Assembly (NCBI RefSeq): GCF_037997115.1 | Contig: NZ_CP150484.1 | Location: 5,190,022 to 5,254,021 of the forward strand | Reading direction: 5' to 3' | From: Amycolatopsis coloradensis | Lineage (GTDB): Bacteria > Actinomycetota > Actinomycetes > Mycobacteriales > Pseudonocardiaceae | DNA length: 64,000 bases | Shown here: positions 44,406 through 53,483 of the stretch, piece after piece | Numbering within the stretch: the first letter of the stretch is position 1 | Layout: every line of letters starts with the position of its first letter | Notes under the pieces: generated by a model | What the model was told of the DNA's origin: nothing | What the model saw: only the letters and a program-made list of their open reading frames with translations | Databases searched by the model: none | Program-made: the position numbers and the translations under genes

Positions 44406-44864
44406 TCAATGCGCGGTCGCCCGATGGCGCCCGTAAGGCTTGGCGTCGAGAAGCGTGACGCGCACCGCCCCGCCGCTGGGCACGCGATACTCCCGCCTCT
44501 CGCCCGGTTGCGCGCCGTGAAGCGCGCGGCCGAGCGGGGAGTCGGGGGAGTAGACCTCGAGTGCGCCGTGGCCGGCCTCGTCCCGCGTGCCGAGCAGGAA
44601 GGTCTCGGTGTCGCCGTCGTCGTACCGGACGGTGAGCACCATGCCGGGCTCGGCGATCCCGTCGTCGGGAGGATCCTGTCCGACGACGGCGCCGCGCAGC
44701 ATGTCCTCGATCTGGCGGATCCGGGCCTGCCGGTGGGTGTTGTGCGCGATTTCGTCGTCGCCGTACCGGCCGCCGGTGCCGGGGCGCCGCAACGTGGCGA
44801 GTTCCCGCACCAGGCGCGCGTGCGCTTCCCGGGTCAGCCATTGGCCTGACGAGACGGTCGACAT
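44406..44864 (-). CDS. GreA/GreB-family elongation-factor-like protein
   Basis: 152 aa from ATG 44864. N-terminal coiled coil (REAHARLVRELATLRRPGTGGRYGDDEIAHNTHRQARIRQIEDMLRGAVV) and C-terminal FKBP-like Gre domain (GMVLTVRYDDGDTETFLLGTRD...SPLGRALHGAQPGERREY). The acidic tip of genuine GreA is reduced to GDDE, so transcript-cleavage activity is uncertain; Rnk/Gfh-type regulators are alternatives. Confidence 0.85.
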   Translation of the reverse strand: MSTVSSGQWLTREAHARLVRELATLRRPGTGGRYGDDEIAHNTHRQARIRQIEDMLRGAVVGQDPPDDGIAEPGMVLTVRYDDGDTETFLLGTRDEAGHGALEVYSPDSPLGRALHGAQPGERREYRVPSGGAVRVTLLDAKPYGRHRATAH

Positions 44865-44954
44865 GATGGTGATCGCCTTTCGGGGGATACGTCTGTGGGG
44901 GCCGGGTGCGGAAACGGCCCGACCCCCACAGACCTTCGGTGAAGCCCGCGTCGG

Positions 44955-45125
44955 TCAGCGGGCCTCGGGTTCGGGTGACTTGTGCCGGAAGACGCCAGCG
45001 TCGGTGGCGAACCCGATCGCGGCCTTCAGCAGAAGGTCCTTCTCGGCGCGGAGGAGGGCGTTCTCGGCGCGAAGACGGTCCACTTCGGACTGTTCAGTCG
45101 GCGGGGTTCCGTTGTCCGGAGTCAT
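44955..45125 (-). CDS. 56-aa leucine-zipper small protein coupled to dadA
   Basis: ATG 45123-45125 overlaps the dadA stop (ATGA). Sequence MTPDNGTPPTEQSEVDRLRA then ENALLRAEKDLLLKAAIGFA: a heptad-patterned coiled coil like the C-terminus of IS3 OrfA proteins, but with no transposase around. Ends KSPEPEAR, stop at 44955-44957. Coupled translation suggests a partner of the dehydrogenase. Function unknown. Confidence 0.6.
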   Translation of the reverse strand: MTPDNGTPPTEQSEVDRLRAENALLRAEKDLLLKAAIGFATDAGVFRHKSPEPEAR

Positions 45126-46387
45126 CGGCGAAGCGGGTCGAACGGGCGCAGGGCCTCAGGCTGTTTGCCGGTGGTGATGTGCTCGGCCAGGAGTCGTCCG
45201 GTGATCGGGCCGTGGGTCAGTCCCCACATCCCGTGCCCACCGGCGACGTAGAGCCCCGGGGTGCTCGTCGCGCCGATCACGTGCCGCCCGTCGGTGGTGA
45301 CCGGGCGGGAGCCGACCCATTCGTCGGTGCGCCCCTCCCAGTCCAGGCCGGTGAGGAAGGGCCGTGCTGACGCGATGATCGCGGCGATCCGGGCCGGATC
45401 CAGCGACGCGTCCGGCTTCCGGAACTCCATCGTCCCGGCCACACGGAGGCCGTCCCGGTACGGCGTGCACGCCACACGGATGTCCGGCAGGTAGAGCGGG
45501 CCGGGCACCGGGCGGTCGGTCGGCCCGGTGAAGGAGTAGCCGCGTCCGGCGCGGACGGGGACCTTGACTCCCCACTTCCGGCCCAGGTCACCCAGCCAGG
45601 CCCCGGTCGCCAGCACGACCGCGTTGGCGTTCACCGTCTGGCCGGTCTTCGAGCGCACGCTCAGCGCGTGCCGGTGCGCGCGCAGGGAAGCGACCTCGAA
45701 CTTGTGGCGGATCGTGCCGCCCCGGCCGACCACCGCCCGTGCGAGCGACTCGACGAACCGGCCAGGGTCCACGTAGCGCTGACCGTCGATCCGGACGGCG
45801 GCGCCGAGCCGGGCCGTGGCCTGGGGGAACCGCTCGGCGAGATCGGCCGCGGTGAGTCGTGTCCAGGAGATGTCCTGCCCCGTCTCCGCGATGCGCCGCA
45901 GTTCGGAGATCAGCGCCGAGGCCTGGTCCGCGGTCTCGAACGCCGCTGTGATCGGCGCTTCGATGGTCGGCGCGTCCACCCCGTTCGCGGTGAGGACGTC
46001 GAAGGCTTCCAGGCACTCTTCGTTCAGGGGCGAGTTCGCTTCGACCGCGCGGGTCCACGATCGCCCGGTGCAGTTCGCGGCGAGGCGGGCGAGGAACGAC
46101 CACAGTCGTGGATCGGGGGACGGCGGGACGTGCAGCGGTGCCTGCCGGTCCAGCAGGGTACGCAGCCCGTAGCGCAGGACGGCGGGTTCGTTGAGCGGGA
46201 TCGCGAGGCCAGGGGAGAGCCAGCCGGCATTGCCCCATGACGCTCCCGCCGCGATGCCTTCGCGATCCAGCACCGTGACGCCGACGCCGCGTTCTTGCAG
46301 GAACCACGCGGTCGACAGGCCGACCACGCCGGCTCCGATCACGATCGCCGAACGCGGGCCGCCGTCGATCCGGTCGAGCTCGCCCAT
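45122..46387 (-). CDS. D-amino-acid dehydrogenase-like FAD oxidoreductase (DadA family)
   Basis: 421 aa from ATG 46387 with GGAGG 5 bases upstream (the longer frame to 46468 lacks it). FAD-binding GAGVVGLSTAWFLQERG near the N-terminus, GNAGWLSPG active-site strand, and C-terminal GLYVAGGHGMWGLTHGP. Oxidative deamination of D-amino acids to 2-oxo acids. Downstream of a PucR regulator on the same strand and upstream of the small coiled-coil gene. Confidence 0.9.
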   Translation of the reverse strand: MGELDRIDGGPRSAIVIGAGVVGLSTAWFLQERGVGVTVLDREGIAAGASWGNAGWLSPGLAIPLNEPAVLRYGLRTLLDRQAPLHVPPSPDPRLWSFLARLAANCTGRSWTRAVEANSPLNEECLEAFDVLTANGVDAPTIEAPITAAFETADQASALISELRRIAETGQDISWTRLTAADLAERFPQATARLGAAVRIDGQRYVDPGRFVESLARAVVGRGGTIRHKFEVASLRAHRHALSVRSKTGQTVNANAVVLATGAWLGDLGRKWGVKVPVRAGRGYSFTGPTDRPVPGPLYLPDIRVACTPYRDGLRVAGTMEFRKPDASLDPARIAAIIASARPFLTGLDWEGRTDEWVGSRPVTTDGRHVIGATSTPGLYVAGGHGMWGLTHGPITGRLLAEHITTGKQPEALRPFDPLRR

Positions 46388-46448
46388 GAATTCCTCCGCT
46401 GCACGAGTGGTGCTGTCGCGGTCAGGATGGCTCGGATCCGGGCGGTGG

Positions 46449-46469
46449 AGATTGTCCGGATCCGACAAT
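46449..46469. promoter_or_regulatory. Palindrome upstream of dadA
   Basis: GATTGTC-CGGATCC-GACAATC, perfect 7-bp arms, 62 bp before the dadA ATG. Candidate PucR site. Confidence 0.5.
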
Positions 46470-46496
46470 CCGGGCGGATCGTTTTGGTCGGAACGC

Positions 46497-48032
46497 TCAA
46501 GGGGCCGGTTCGGACACGGCCAGCTCGATGATCATCGCCAGCCGTTTCGCGGGCTGGTCGAGGCGGAGTTCGGTCACCTTCGCCATCTTCCGGAGCCGGT
46601 AGCGGATCGTGTTGGGGTGGACTTCCAGCCGCTCGGCTGCCTCCGCGAGATCCCCCTGTGCTTCGAGCCAGGCGCGCAGCGTCGCGACGTAGCTGGTGGC
46701 GTTGGCGCTGTCGTGCCGCCGCAACTCGGTGATCGGGCCGCGGGCCGGAGCCCTGCCGGACGCCGCGGCGGCTCGCAGTCGTTGCACGAGGATGTCGTCC
46801 CAGGCCTCGTCGTAGGCGATCGCGGATTTCGTGCCCGGCCGCACAGCGTGCAACGCAAGGCATTCGTCTGCTTCCAGCCTGCTGGCCGGCAGTTCGGCCG
46901 GCGCCGCGCCCGCACCGATCCCGGCCAGCATCGTCACCTGCCGGGGCAGCGCCTCGCGGATCGAACGCACCCATGCCCTGGCCGCCCCGACGTCGTCCCC
47001 GGGCAGGACTGTGTAGACGGTGTTGCTGAACAACGTGCTGCGGCCGGGCCGTGACCAGCCGAAACCCGTCGTCGCCCGCTCGAACGCGAGCAGGAGCGCG
47101 GCGTGACGCTCATCGCCGATGTGGGCCTGGAGCGCGATCACCCGGAACCGGCCGGGAGGCAGGCCGAGCCTGCTGAGCACGGCCGCCGCGTCCGGCGTTC
47201 CCTCCACCAGCCGGATCACGAGATCGGATTCGACCTGCCGCTCCAGGTCCGCGCTCGCCCGGGAACGCAGGAGGTGCAGGCCGACCGTGCGCGAACTGTC
47301 CCGCAGGACCGCGCGTCGGGTGTCGGTCAGCGGCCGGTCGCATTCCACCCAGATCGAGCCCAGCATCTCCCGGCCCGCGCGAACGGCGACGACCATGCGC
47401 CCGGTCAGCCCGTGTTCGGGATCGGCTTCGACGAACAACGGCTCGTCGGATTCCGCGAGGTGCCCGAACACGCCCCGCCGTTCGAACAGTTCGCGGACCG
47501 GCTCCGGGACTCGCCTGCCGAGGATCGTCTCCAGCCGCGCCCGGTCGGCCAGGTGCTGCCGGCTGGAGTAAGCCAGGACCCGGGAGAGCCGGTCCTCGAT
47601 GGTCACCGCGCTGCCGAGCGCGTCCGCCAGGCTGTCGGCCAGCGCGAACAGGTCGGTCGGACCGCGGCCCGATTCGGTCTCGCGGCCTTCCAGGACGAGC
47701 CCGTAGACCACGCCGGCGAGCTGGCCCCAGGAGACGTCCGGCTCCACCAGCAGCACCGCGACGCCGCCGCGCTCCGCCCGTTCGGCCGCCGCCGGATCGG
47801 GCGCCGCCCCGCGGACCAGGACGACCGACGCCCGTGCCGCCGCGGCCAGATCGACGGCCGTCGCGACGGAGTCCGTCCCGACGGCGAGGTACACGTCTCC
47901 GCGGAGGTCGCGGGGGTCCGCAGCGTCGTGTATCACCACATCGCGCAAGGCCGCCTCGCGCGACACCGGGCAGCACCACAGCCGTGCCCCGTACCCACCC
48001 AGGACGTTCACGAGCCGATCCAGCGTCACCAT
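46497..48032 (-). CDS. PucR-family transcriptional regulator
   Basis: 511 aa from ATG 48032 (MVTLDRLVNVLG), a longer frame to 48077 has a weaker start. N-terminal PucR purine-catabolism-like domain, middle GAF/GGDEF-like region (VSREAALRDVVIHDAADPRDL; SIWVECDRPL), C-terminal HTH_30 (LAEAAERLEVHPNTIRYRLRKM). Often activates amino-acid or purine catabolism; here the adjacent dadA is the clear target. Confidence 0.88.
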   Translation of the reverse strand: MVTLDRLVNVLGGYGARLWCCPVSREAALRDVVIHDAADPRDLRGDVYLAVGTDSVATAVDLAAAARASVVLVRGAAPDPAAAERAERGGVAVLLVEPDVSWGQLAGVVYGLVLEGRETESGRGPTDLFALADSLADALGSAVTIEDRLSRVLAYSSRQHLADRARLETILGRRVPEPVRELFERRGVFGHLAESDEPLFVEADPEHGLTGRMVVAVRAGREMLGSIWVECDRPLTDTRRAVLRDSSRTVGLHLLRSRASADLERQVESDLVIRLVEGTPDAAAVLSRLGLPPGRFRVIALQAHIGDERHAALLLAFERATTGFGWSRPGRSTLFSNTVYTVLPGDDVGAARAWVRSIREALPRQVTMLAGIGAGAAPAELPASRLEADECLALHAVRPGTKSAIAYDEAWDDILVQRLRAAAASGRAPARGPITELRRHDSANATSYVATLRAWLEAQGDLAEAAERLEVHPNTIRYRLRKMAKVTELRLDQPAKRLAMIIELAVSEPAP

Positions 48033-48207
48033 GGCCGCGACCCTGCCATCAAATGATGCCGGACACGACGCGTTCACCCGTTGACTGTGAGTTTAAGAAC
48101 CTTTTACACTGCGATCGTTAGGAAACTTACTTAACTAAAGCGACTCCGGCTGACAAGTCGCCGCCCACCGCCGGTACTCGCCGACTCCGCAACGTCGAGG
48201 AGTTCGC

Positions 48208-49776
48208 ATGAAACGGAGAACACCCCTGGCCGGTGTCGCGGTGGCGACGCTGGCCCTGCTGGGGCAGACCTTGATCTCGTCGGGTACCACCGCGCAAGCG
48301 GAATCACTGCTGTCCGGGGGCAAACCGACCACGACCTCGTCGGTCGAGGGCGTCGAGTTCGGCGGCGCCAACGCCGTCGACGGCAACGCCACGACCCGGT
48401 GGGCGAGCGAGGAGATGGTCGATCCGCAATGGATCGCCGTCGACCTCGGCGCCACCGCGACCGTCACCAAGGTCAGACTGAACTGGGAAGTCGCCTACGC
48501 CAAGACGTACAAGATCCAGGGCTCGGCCGACGGCAGGACCTGGACCGACATCAAGTCCGTCGTCGACGGCGACGGCGGCATCGACGAACACCTCGGCCTC
48601 AACGCCACCGCCCGCCACATCCGCGTCCACGGCACGGCTCGCGGCACGACCTACGGCTACTCGTTGTGGGAGCTGGAAATCTACGGTGACCGCGTCGGCG
48701 GCGGAGACACGCAGGCGCCGACGGTGCCCACGGGTCTCGCCACGAACGCCACCACGACGGACAGCGTCACCCTCGGCTGGACCGCGTCCACCGACAACGT
48801 CGGGGTCACCGAGTACGAGGTGCTCCGCGACGGGAACGTCGTCGGGACCACGGCGACGACCACCTACACCGACAGCGGCCTGGCGTCCGGAGTGGAGTTC
48901 GGCTACTCCGTGCGGGCACGGGACGCGGCGGGCAACGTCTCCGCGGCGAGTCCGGTGATCAGGGCCGCGACCCAGCCGGGCGGCACCGGCCCCGTCACCC
49001 TCGCGCTCGCGGGTGACATCGCCAACCCGGAGCTCTTCTCCACGCACCAGGGGACCGCGAACCAGGTCGCCAGGATCAACCCGAAGTACGTGCTGACCGT
49101 CGGCGACAACCAGTACCACAAGGGCACCATCTCCGAATACCGCTCGCACTACGACAAGACGTGGGGCAAGTTCAAGAGCATCACCAAGCCCACAACGGGC
49201 AACCACGAATGGGACGACCAGCTCAGGGGCTACAAGGAGTACTTCGGCGCGATCGCGTACCCGCAGGGTTTGCCGTACTACAGCTACGACATCGGTGACT
49301 TCCACTTCGTCGCGATGGACTCGAACCCGATCTACACCGGCGGTGGGTCCGACCAGGTGACCTGGCTGCGCAACGACCTGGCGAAGAACACGAAGTCCTG
49401 CGTCATCGGGTACTGGCACCACCCGCGCTTCAACTCGGGGAACTCCGGGGACAAGAGGCAGATGGCGCCGCTGTGGAACGAGATGGCCAACGCGAAGGCG
49501 GACATGGTGATCACCGGACACGATCATCACTACGAGCGGACGAAGCCGCTGGACGTCAACGGCCACATCGACGAGGCCAACGGCGTGCGCTCGGTCATCG
49601 CCGGCATCGGCGGCGACAGCCTCTATCTCGATTACAAGGCCCGTGAAGGCGTGGAGAAGATCCTGGGCAAGCACGGGGTGATGAAGCTGGTGCTCAAGGG
49701 GAAGACCTATTCCTGGGAGATCATCGGCACCAACGGGGAACTGCTCGACAAAGCGGGCCCGTACACCTGCCGGTGA
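48208..49776 (+). CDS. Secreted F5/8 C - Fn3 - calcineurin-like phosphoesterase
   Basis: 522 aa from ATG 48208, AGGAG upstream. Signal peptide 1-31 (LLGQTLISSGTTAQA). Discoidin (F5/8 type C) domain about 33-160 (TTRWASEEMVDPQWIAVDLG), Fn3 domain about 170-255, then metallophosphoesterase with AGDIANP, VGDNQYHKG, GNHEWD, YWHHPRF and GHDHHYERT, all metal ligands present. Acts on extracellular phosphoesters while bound to sugar surfaces. AT-rich upstream DNA (48090-48150). Confidence 0.93.
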   Translation: MKRRTPLAGVAVATLALLGQTLISSGTTAQAESLLSGGKPTTTSSVEGVEFGGANAVDGNATTRWASEEMVDPQWIAVDLGATATVTKVRLNWEVAYAKTYKIQGSADGRTWTDIKSVVDGDGGIDEHLGLNATARHIRVHGTARGTTYGYSLWELEIYGDRVGGGDTQAPTVPTGLATNATTTDSVTLGWTASTDNVGVTEYEVLRDGNVVGTTATTTYTDSGLASGVEFGYSVRARDAAGNVSAASPVIRAATQPGGTGPVTLALAGDIANPELFSTHQGTANQVARINPKYVLTVGDNQYHKGTISEYRSHYDKTWGKFKSITKPTTGNHEWDDQLRGYKEYFGAIAYPQGLPYYSYDIGDFHFVAMDSNPIYTGGGSDQVTWLRNDLAKNTKSCVIGYWHHPRFNSGNSGDKRQMAPLWNEMANAKADMVITGHDHHYERTKPLDVNGHIDEANGVRSVIAGIGGDSLYLDYKAREGVEKILGKHGVMKLVLKGKTYSWEIIGTNGELLDKAGPYTCR

Positions 49777-49793
49777 CAACGAAAGGGGACGGC

Positions 49794-50825
49794 GTGAAGC
49801 TCCCGGTGAAGTTCGTCGTGGCGCTGGCGGGTGTCGCCGCGCTCGCCGCCGCCTCGGTGGTGTACGTGGTGCAGGCCAAGGCGAACAGCCCCGAGCGGCG
49901 GACGGGCGACGCGGCGATCGCGGTGGATTCCTCGGCGCCGGTCGTGCTGGGGGAGCCGGGACGGCTGCTGTTCCGCAACGGCGCGCCGGGGCAGGGATAC
50001 GGCAACGTCGCGTCGGTCCCCGTCTACGAGCCCGGCGGTCCGCGGCGGATCAGTTCGCTCGGCTGCGAACGGTTCTACACGGCGGTCGACGGCGGCCTGT
50101 GCCTGGCGAAGGAACCCACGCCGCTGCCAGGCGCGGTCGCCAAATTCCTCGACTCCGCGCTCGGCGAGGTCAAGCGCGTCGACGTCCCCGGCATCCCCAA
50201 CCGCGCGAAACTCTCACCCGGTGGCCGGATGGGGAGCTGGACCACCTTCGTCACCGGTGACTCGTACTCGACGCCCGGCACCTTCTCGACGCGAACGGCG
50301 ATCATGGATCGCGAACGGAACGAGCTTTCGAGCAATATCGAGGGCATCCCGCTGCGGATCGGGGACGCGGTCCACCGGGGCGAGGACGTCAACTACTGGG
50401 GTGTCACGTTCGCCACCGACGAGCGGACGTTCTTCGCCACGGTCGCCACCGGCGGGCGGACCTATCTCGTGGAGGGCGACAACGAGGCGTGGAAGGCGCG
50501 CACCCTGCGGGAGAACGCGGAATGTCCGTCGTTGTCGCCGGACGGCACGAAACTCGCGTTCAAGAAACGCGTGGCCGACGGCGACGTCCGGCCTTGGCGG
50601 GAGCATGTGCTGGACCTGACCACGATGCGGGAGACCCCGCTCGCGGAGGCGCGCAGCATCGACGACCAGGTGGTCTGGCTCGACAACGACACGATCGCCT
50701 ACGGCCTGCCGCGCGGGGACGGCAAGGAAAGCGACATCTGGTCCGTGCCCGCCGACGGCACCGGATCGCCGCGCCTGCTGGTCCCCCTGGCGTCGTCGCC
50801 GTCGGTCACGACGGCTCGTCGATAA
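49794..50825 (+). CDS. Exported TolB-like beta-propeller protein
   Basis: 343 aa from GTG 49794 with AAAGGGG upstream. N-terminal signal anchor (FVVALAGVAALAAASVVYVV, residues 5-24). Repeats such as AECPSLSPDGTKLAFKKR and GTGSPRLLV match TolB/WD40 blades. Probably extracytoplasmic; partner unknown. 18 bp after the phosphoesterase, hence co-transcribed. Its last 20 bases overlap the convergent Lrp gene. Confidence 0.75.
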   Translation: MKLPVKFVVALAGVAALAAASVVYVVQAKANSPERRTGDAAIAVDSSAPVVLGEPGRLLFRNGAPGQGYGNVASVPVYEPGGPRRISSLGCERFYTAVDGGLCLAKEPTPLPGAVAKFLDSALGEVKRVDVPGIPNRAKLSPGGRMGSWTTFVTGDSYSTPGTFSTRTAIMDRERNELSSNIEGIPLRIGDAVHRGEDVNYWGVTFATDERTFFATVATGGRTYLVEGDNEAWKARTLRENAECPSLSPDGTKLAFKKRVADGDVRPWREHVLDLTTMRETPLAEARSIDDQVVWLDNDTIAYGLPRGDGKESDIWSVPADGTGSPRLLVPLASSPSVTTARR

Positions 50826-51804
50826 CGGCGAATCTCCCGTCCTCCCGGTACAGCCAGTACCGGCGCAGCATGCGCAACACCACGGAGACCTGCAGTGCGG
50901 TGATCCCGGGTAAGGGAGCGAGGTCCCTGGTGAGGAAGTCGGCCATTTCGTCCTCGTTCCGGAACACGCCCTGGTGGATGACCGAAGCGGTGCCGGCGAC
51001 GATCGACACGTACCGCGCCGACGGATGCCGCGCCAATTCCCGGGCCACGGCCTGGATGGCGCCCGGGGTGATGGTCAGCGCGATGACCGCCTCCAGTTCG
51101 TAGCCGAGCTGCGCGGGTTCCACCTCGACGCGTGGCCGGACGATGCCGCGCCGCAACGTCGACTGGATCAGCCGGTAGGCGGTGGACTGGCTGAGGCCGA
51201 GGCTCCGGCCCGCTTCGGCCGCGGTGATCCGCCCGTTCCCCGCCAGCAGCCCGATGAGCCGCCGCTCGTCCGAGCCCACCTCGTCGGCGTCGAATCCGTC
51301 CGGCGCGGCCGGTATCACCTGATCGCGGGACAAGATCTTCTGCTGCTCTTCGCTCAGCCGGTGCAGACGCCAGGAGTCGGCCCTGGTCAGCGCCCGCAGT
51401 ACCAGCTCCGAATGGGTCCCCGCCACGCCCGGCACCCCGGGGATGCGTTCGGCGAGCAGTTCGCGCGCCTCGGCTCGGTCCGGAACGTGCACGGCCAGGT
51501 AGACGTCCGACCGGCCCGCCGTCTCCGCCGCGAGCTGGACCTCGGGAAACCGCGCGAGCGCCTTCGCCGCCGAACCGGACGCGCCCGGTTCGGTCGTGAC
51601 CCAGACATGCCGCGGGTTCCCGCGAGCCCTCGCGGTCCACTCGACCTGGCCGATCACCCGGAGGATCCGCTGTTCCTCGAGGCGGACCAGCCGTCGTCCC
51701 ACCGTGCTGGCGGAGACGTCGAGCGCCTCGGCGAGCGTGGCGACCGAGGCGCGCGGGGCGATCTGGAGCGCCGCGACCAGGTCCAGCTCGGGTTCGGTCA
51801 GCAT
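50806..51804 (-). CDS. Double-domain Lrp/AsnC-family regulator
   Basis: 332 aa from ATG 51804. Two tandem copies of HTH plus RAM-like domain: first HTH near 5-45 (LDLVAALQIAPRASVATLAEALDVSASTVGRRL), second near 180-220 (RRLIGLLAGNGRITAAEAGRSLGLSQSTAYRLIQ). Such fused Lrp proteins act as pseudo-dimers. Divergent from abgT with a palindrome between, so it controls that operon. Confidence 0.88.
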   Translation of the reverse strand: MLTEPELDLVAALQIAPRASVATLAEALDVSASTVGRRLVRLEEQRILRVIGQVEWTARARGNPRHVWVTTEPGASGSAAKALARFPEVQLAAETAGRSDVYLAVHVPDRAEARELLAERIPGVPGVAGTHSELVLRALTRADSWRLHRLSEEQQKILSRDQVIPAAPDGFDADEVGSDERRLIGLLAGNGRITAAEAGRSLGLSQSTAYRLIQSTLRRGIVRPRVEVEPAQLGYELEAVIALTITPGAIQAVARELARHPSARYVSIVAGTASVIHQGVFRNEDEMADFLTRDLAPLPGITALQVSVVLRMLRRYWLYREDGRFAVIDEPS

Positions 51805-51815
51805 GAGGTGAATGT

Positions 51816-51846
51816 ATCAGTCATCCGGCGCACTCATGTGACTGAT
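51816..51846. promoter_or_regulatory. Operator candidate between lrp and abgT
   Basis: ATCAGTCA (51816-51823) and TGACTGAT (51839-51846), perfect 8-bp arms with 15-bp spacer, centred near the lrp start. Confidence 0.55.
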
Positions 51847-51927
51847 CCATGCGGAATCTGGTTCAGGGTTGCACTATTCGTTCGCTTGAGTTTGTAATGG
51901 GCCTCCGATCAGGAAGGAGCCGCGCCG

Positions 51928-53472
51928 GTGAGTTCCAGCCAGGCCAGAACGACCTCACGTCCGATGAACCTCCTGCTGCGCGCGCTCGACGGCGTCGAGC
52001 GGCTCGGCAACAAGCTGCCGCACCCGTTCTGGCTGTTCGTCATCCTGAGCGCAGTGCTGGCTCTGGCCAGCTGGGGGCTCAGCGCGGCCGGGGTGTCCGC
52101 GGTGAACCCGGCAACGGGCAAGACCGTCGAGGCGAAGAACCTGTTGTCCGCCGACGGCGTGCGGATGATGGTGACCGACGCGGTCAAGAGCTACACGTCC
52201 TTCCCGCCGCTGGGCACGATCCTCGTCGTGATGCTCGGCGTGGCGGTCGCCGAGAGGTCCGGTCTGCTCGCGGCCGTGCTGCGGTCCGGTGTTTCGAAGG
52301 TCTCGCCGCGGTGGGTGACCTTCGCGCTGGCGTTCACCGGAATGGTGTCCCACGTCGCTTCCGACGCGGCCTACGTGGTGCTGATCCCGTTGGGGGCCTT
52401 GGCCTTCCGCGCGGTGGGGCGGAGCCCGATCCTGGGCATAGTGGTGGCGTTCGTGTCCATCTCCGCCGGGTACGACGCGAGCCCGCTGATCACGCCGACC
52501 GACGCCATCCTGTCCGGGCTGACCACGGCGGCGGCGCAGACGATCGATCCGGCCTATTCGGTCACGCCACTGGCCAACTACTTCTTCTCGCTCGCCTCGT
52601 CGGTCGTGCTGGCCGCCGTGATCACGCTCGTGACCGAGAAGGTCCTGGCGCGGCGCGCCGAGGCGATGCCCGTCGACGACGACGCGGAGGAGGACGATCT
52701 CGGCTCGCTCCAGCTCAGCCGCCAGGAACGACGGGGCCTGCTCGCCGCGCTCATCGCGCTGGCCGTTTTCGTGATCGCCCTCGTGCTGGCGGTGCTGCCC
52801 GCGTCGTCGCCGTTACGCGGCAAGGGGGGAAGCATCATCGAGTCACCGTTGCTGACCTCCATCTCGATCTTCCTCGCGCTGGGTTTCCTCGCGGCGGGCT
52901 GGGCCTACGGAAAGGTCGCCGGGACGGTGACCAGCAGCCGCGACATCCCGGGGTTCATGGCACACGGATTCCGCGAGATGGCGCCGATCCTGGTGCTGTT
53001 CTTCGCCATCTCCCAGTTCCTGGCCTACTTCAAGTGGACCGGTATCGGCGAGATCACCGCGATCAACGGCGCCGGCCTGCTCAAATCCGCCGGCGTCTCC
53101 GGGCCGGTCATCATGCTGGGCATCCTCGTCGTGGTGACCCTGGTGAACCTGATCGTCACCAGCGGCTCCGCCCAATGGGCGCTGATCGGCCCGGTGTTCG
53201 TGCCGATGCTGATGTTGCTGGACATCCCGCCGGAGACCACGCAGGCGCTGTACCGCATCGCGGACTCGTGCACGAACGCGATCACCCCGATGAGCCCGTA
53301 CTTCGTGATGGCGCTGGGTTTCCTGCAGCGTTATCGGCGTTCGGCGGGGATCGGCACGCTGTTCTCGATGACGGTCCCGCTCTCGTTCGCCCTGCTGGTG
53401 GTGTGGACGTTGCTGTTCTTCGTGTTCTGGGTGTTCGGCATCCCGCTCGGCCCCGGTGCCCCCGTTCGGTAG
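51928..53472 (+). CDS. abgT: AbgT-family p-aminobenzoyl-glutamate transporter
   Basis: 514 aa from GTG 51928, AGGAAGGAG upstream. About 13 TM segments with the two inner helical hairpins of the AbgT family; the signatures GYDASPLITPTDAILSG and SGSAQWALIGPVFVPML are present. Imports p-aminobenzoyl-glutamate or extrudes sulfonamides (both known in the family). Next to an M20 peptidase that can cleave the imported dipeptide-like folate fragment. Confidence 0.93.
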   Translation: MSSSQARTTSRPMNLLLRALDGVERLGNKLPHPFWLFVILSAVLALASWGLSAAGVSAVNPATGKTVEAKNLLSADGVRMMVTDAVKSYTSFPPLGTILVVMLGVAVAERSGLLAAVLRSGVSKVSPRWVTFALAFTGMVSHVASDAAYVVLIPLGALAFRAVGRSPILGIVVAFVSISAGYDASPLITPTDAILSGLTTAAAQTIDPAYSVTPLANYFFSLASSVVLAAVITLVTEKVLARRAEAMPVDDDAEEDDLGSLQLSRQERRGLLAALIALAVFVIALVLAVLPASSPLRGKGGSIIESPLLTSISIFLALGFLAAGWAYGKVAGTVTSSRDIPGFMAHGFREMAPILVLFFAISQFLAYFKWTGIGEITAINGAGLLKSAGVSGPVIMLGILVVVTLVNLIVTSGSAQWALIGPVFVPMLMLLDIPPETTQALYRIADSCTNAITPMSPYFVMALGFLQRYRRSAGIGTLFSMTVPLSFALLVVWTLLFFVFWVFGIPLGPGAPVR

Positions 53473-53483
53473 AAAGGATTCTC

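Noticed and set aside
44955..45125. IS3 OrfA remnant
   Set aside because: Only a heptad-pattern resemblance; no HTH part, OrfB or inverted repeats nearby.
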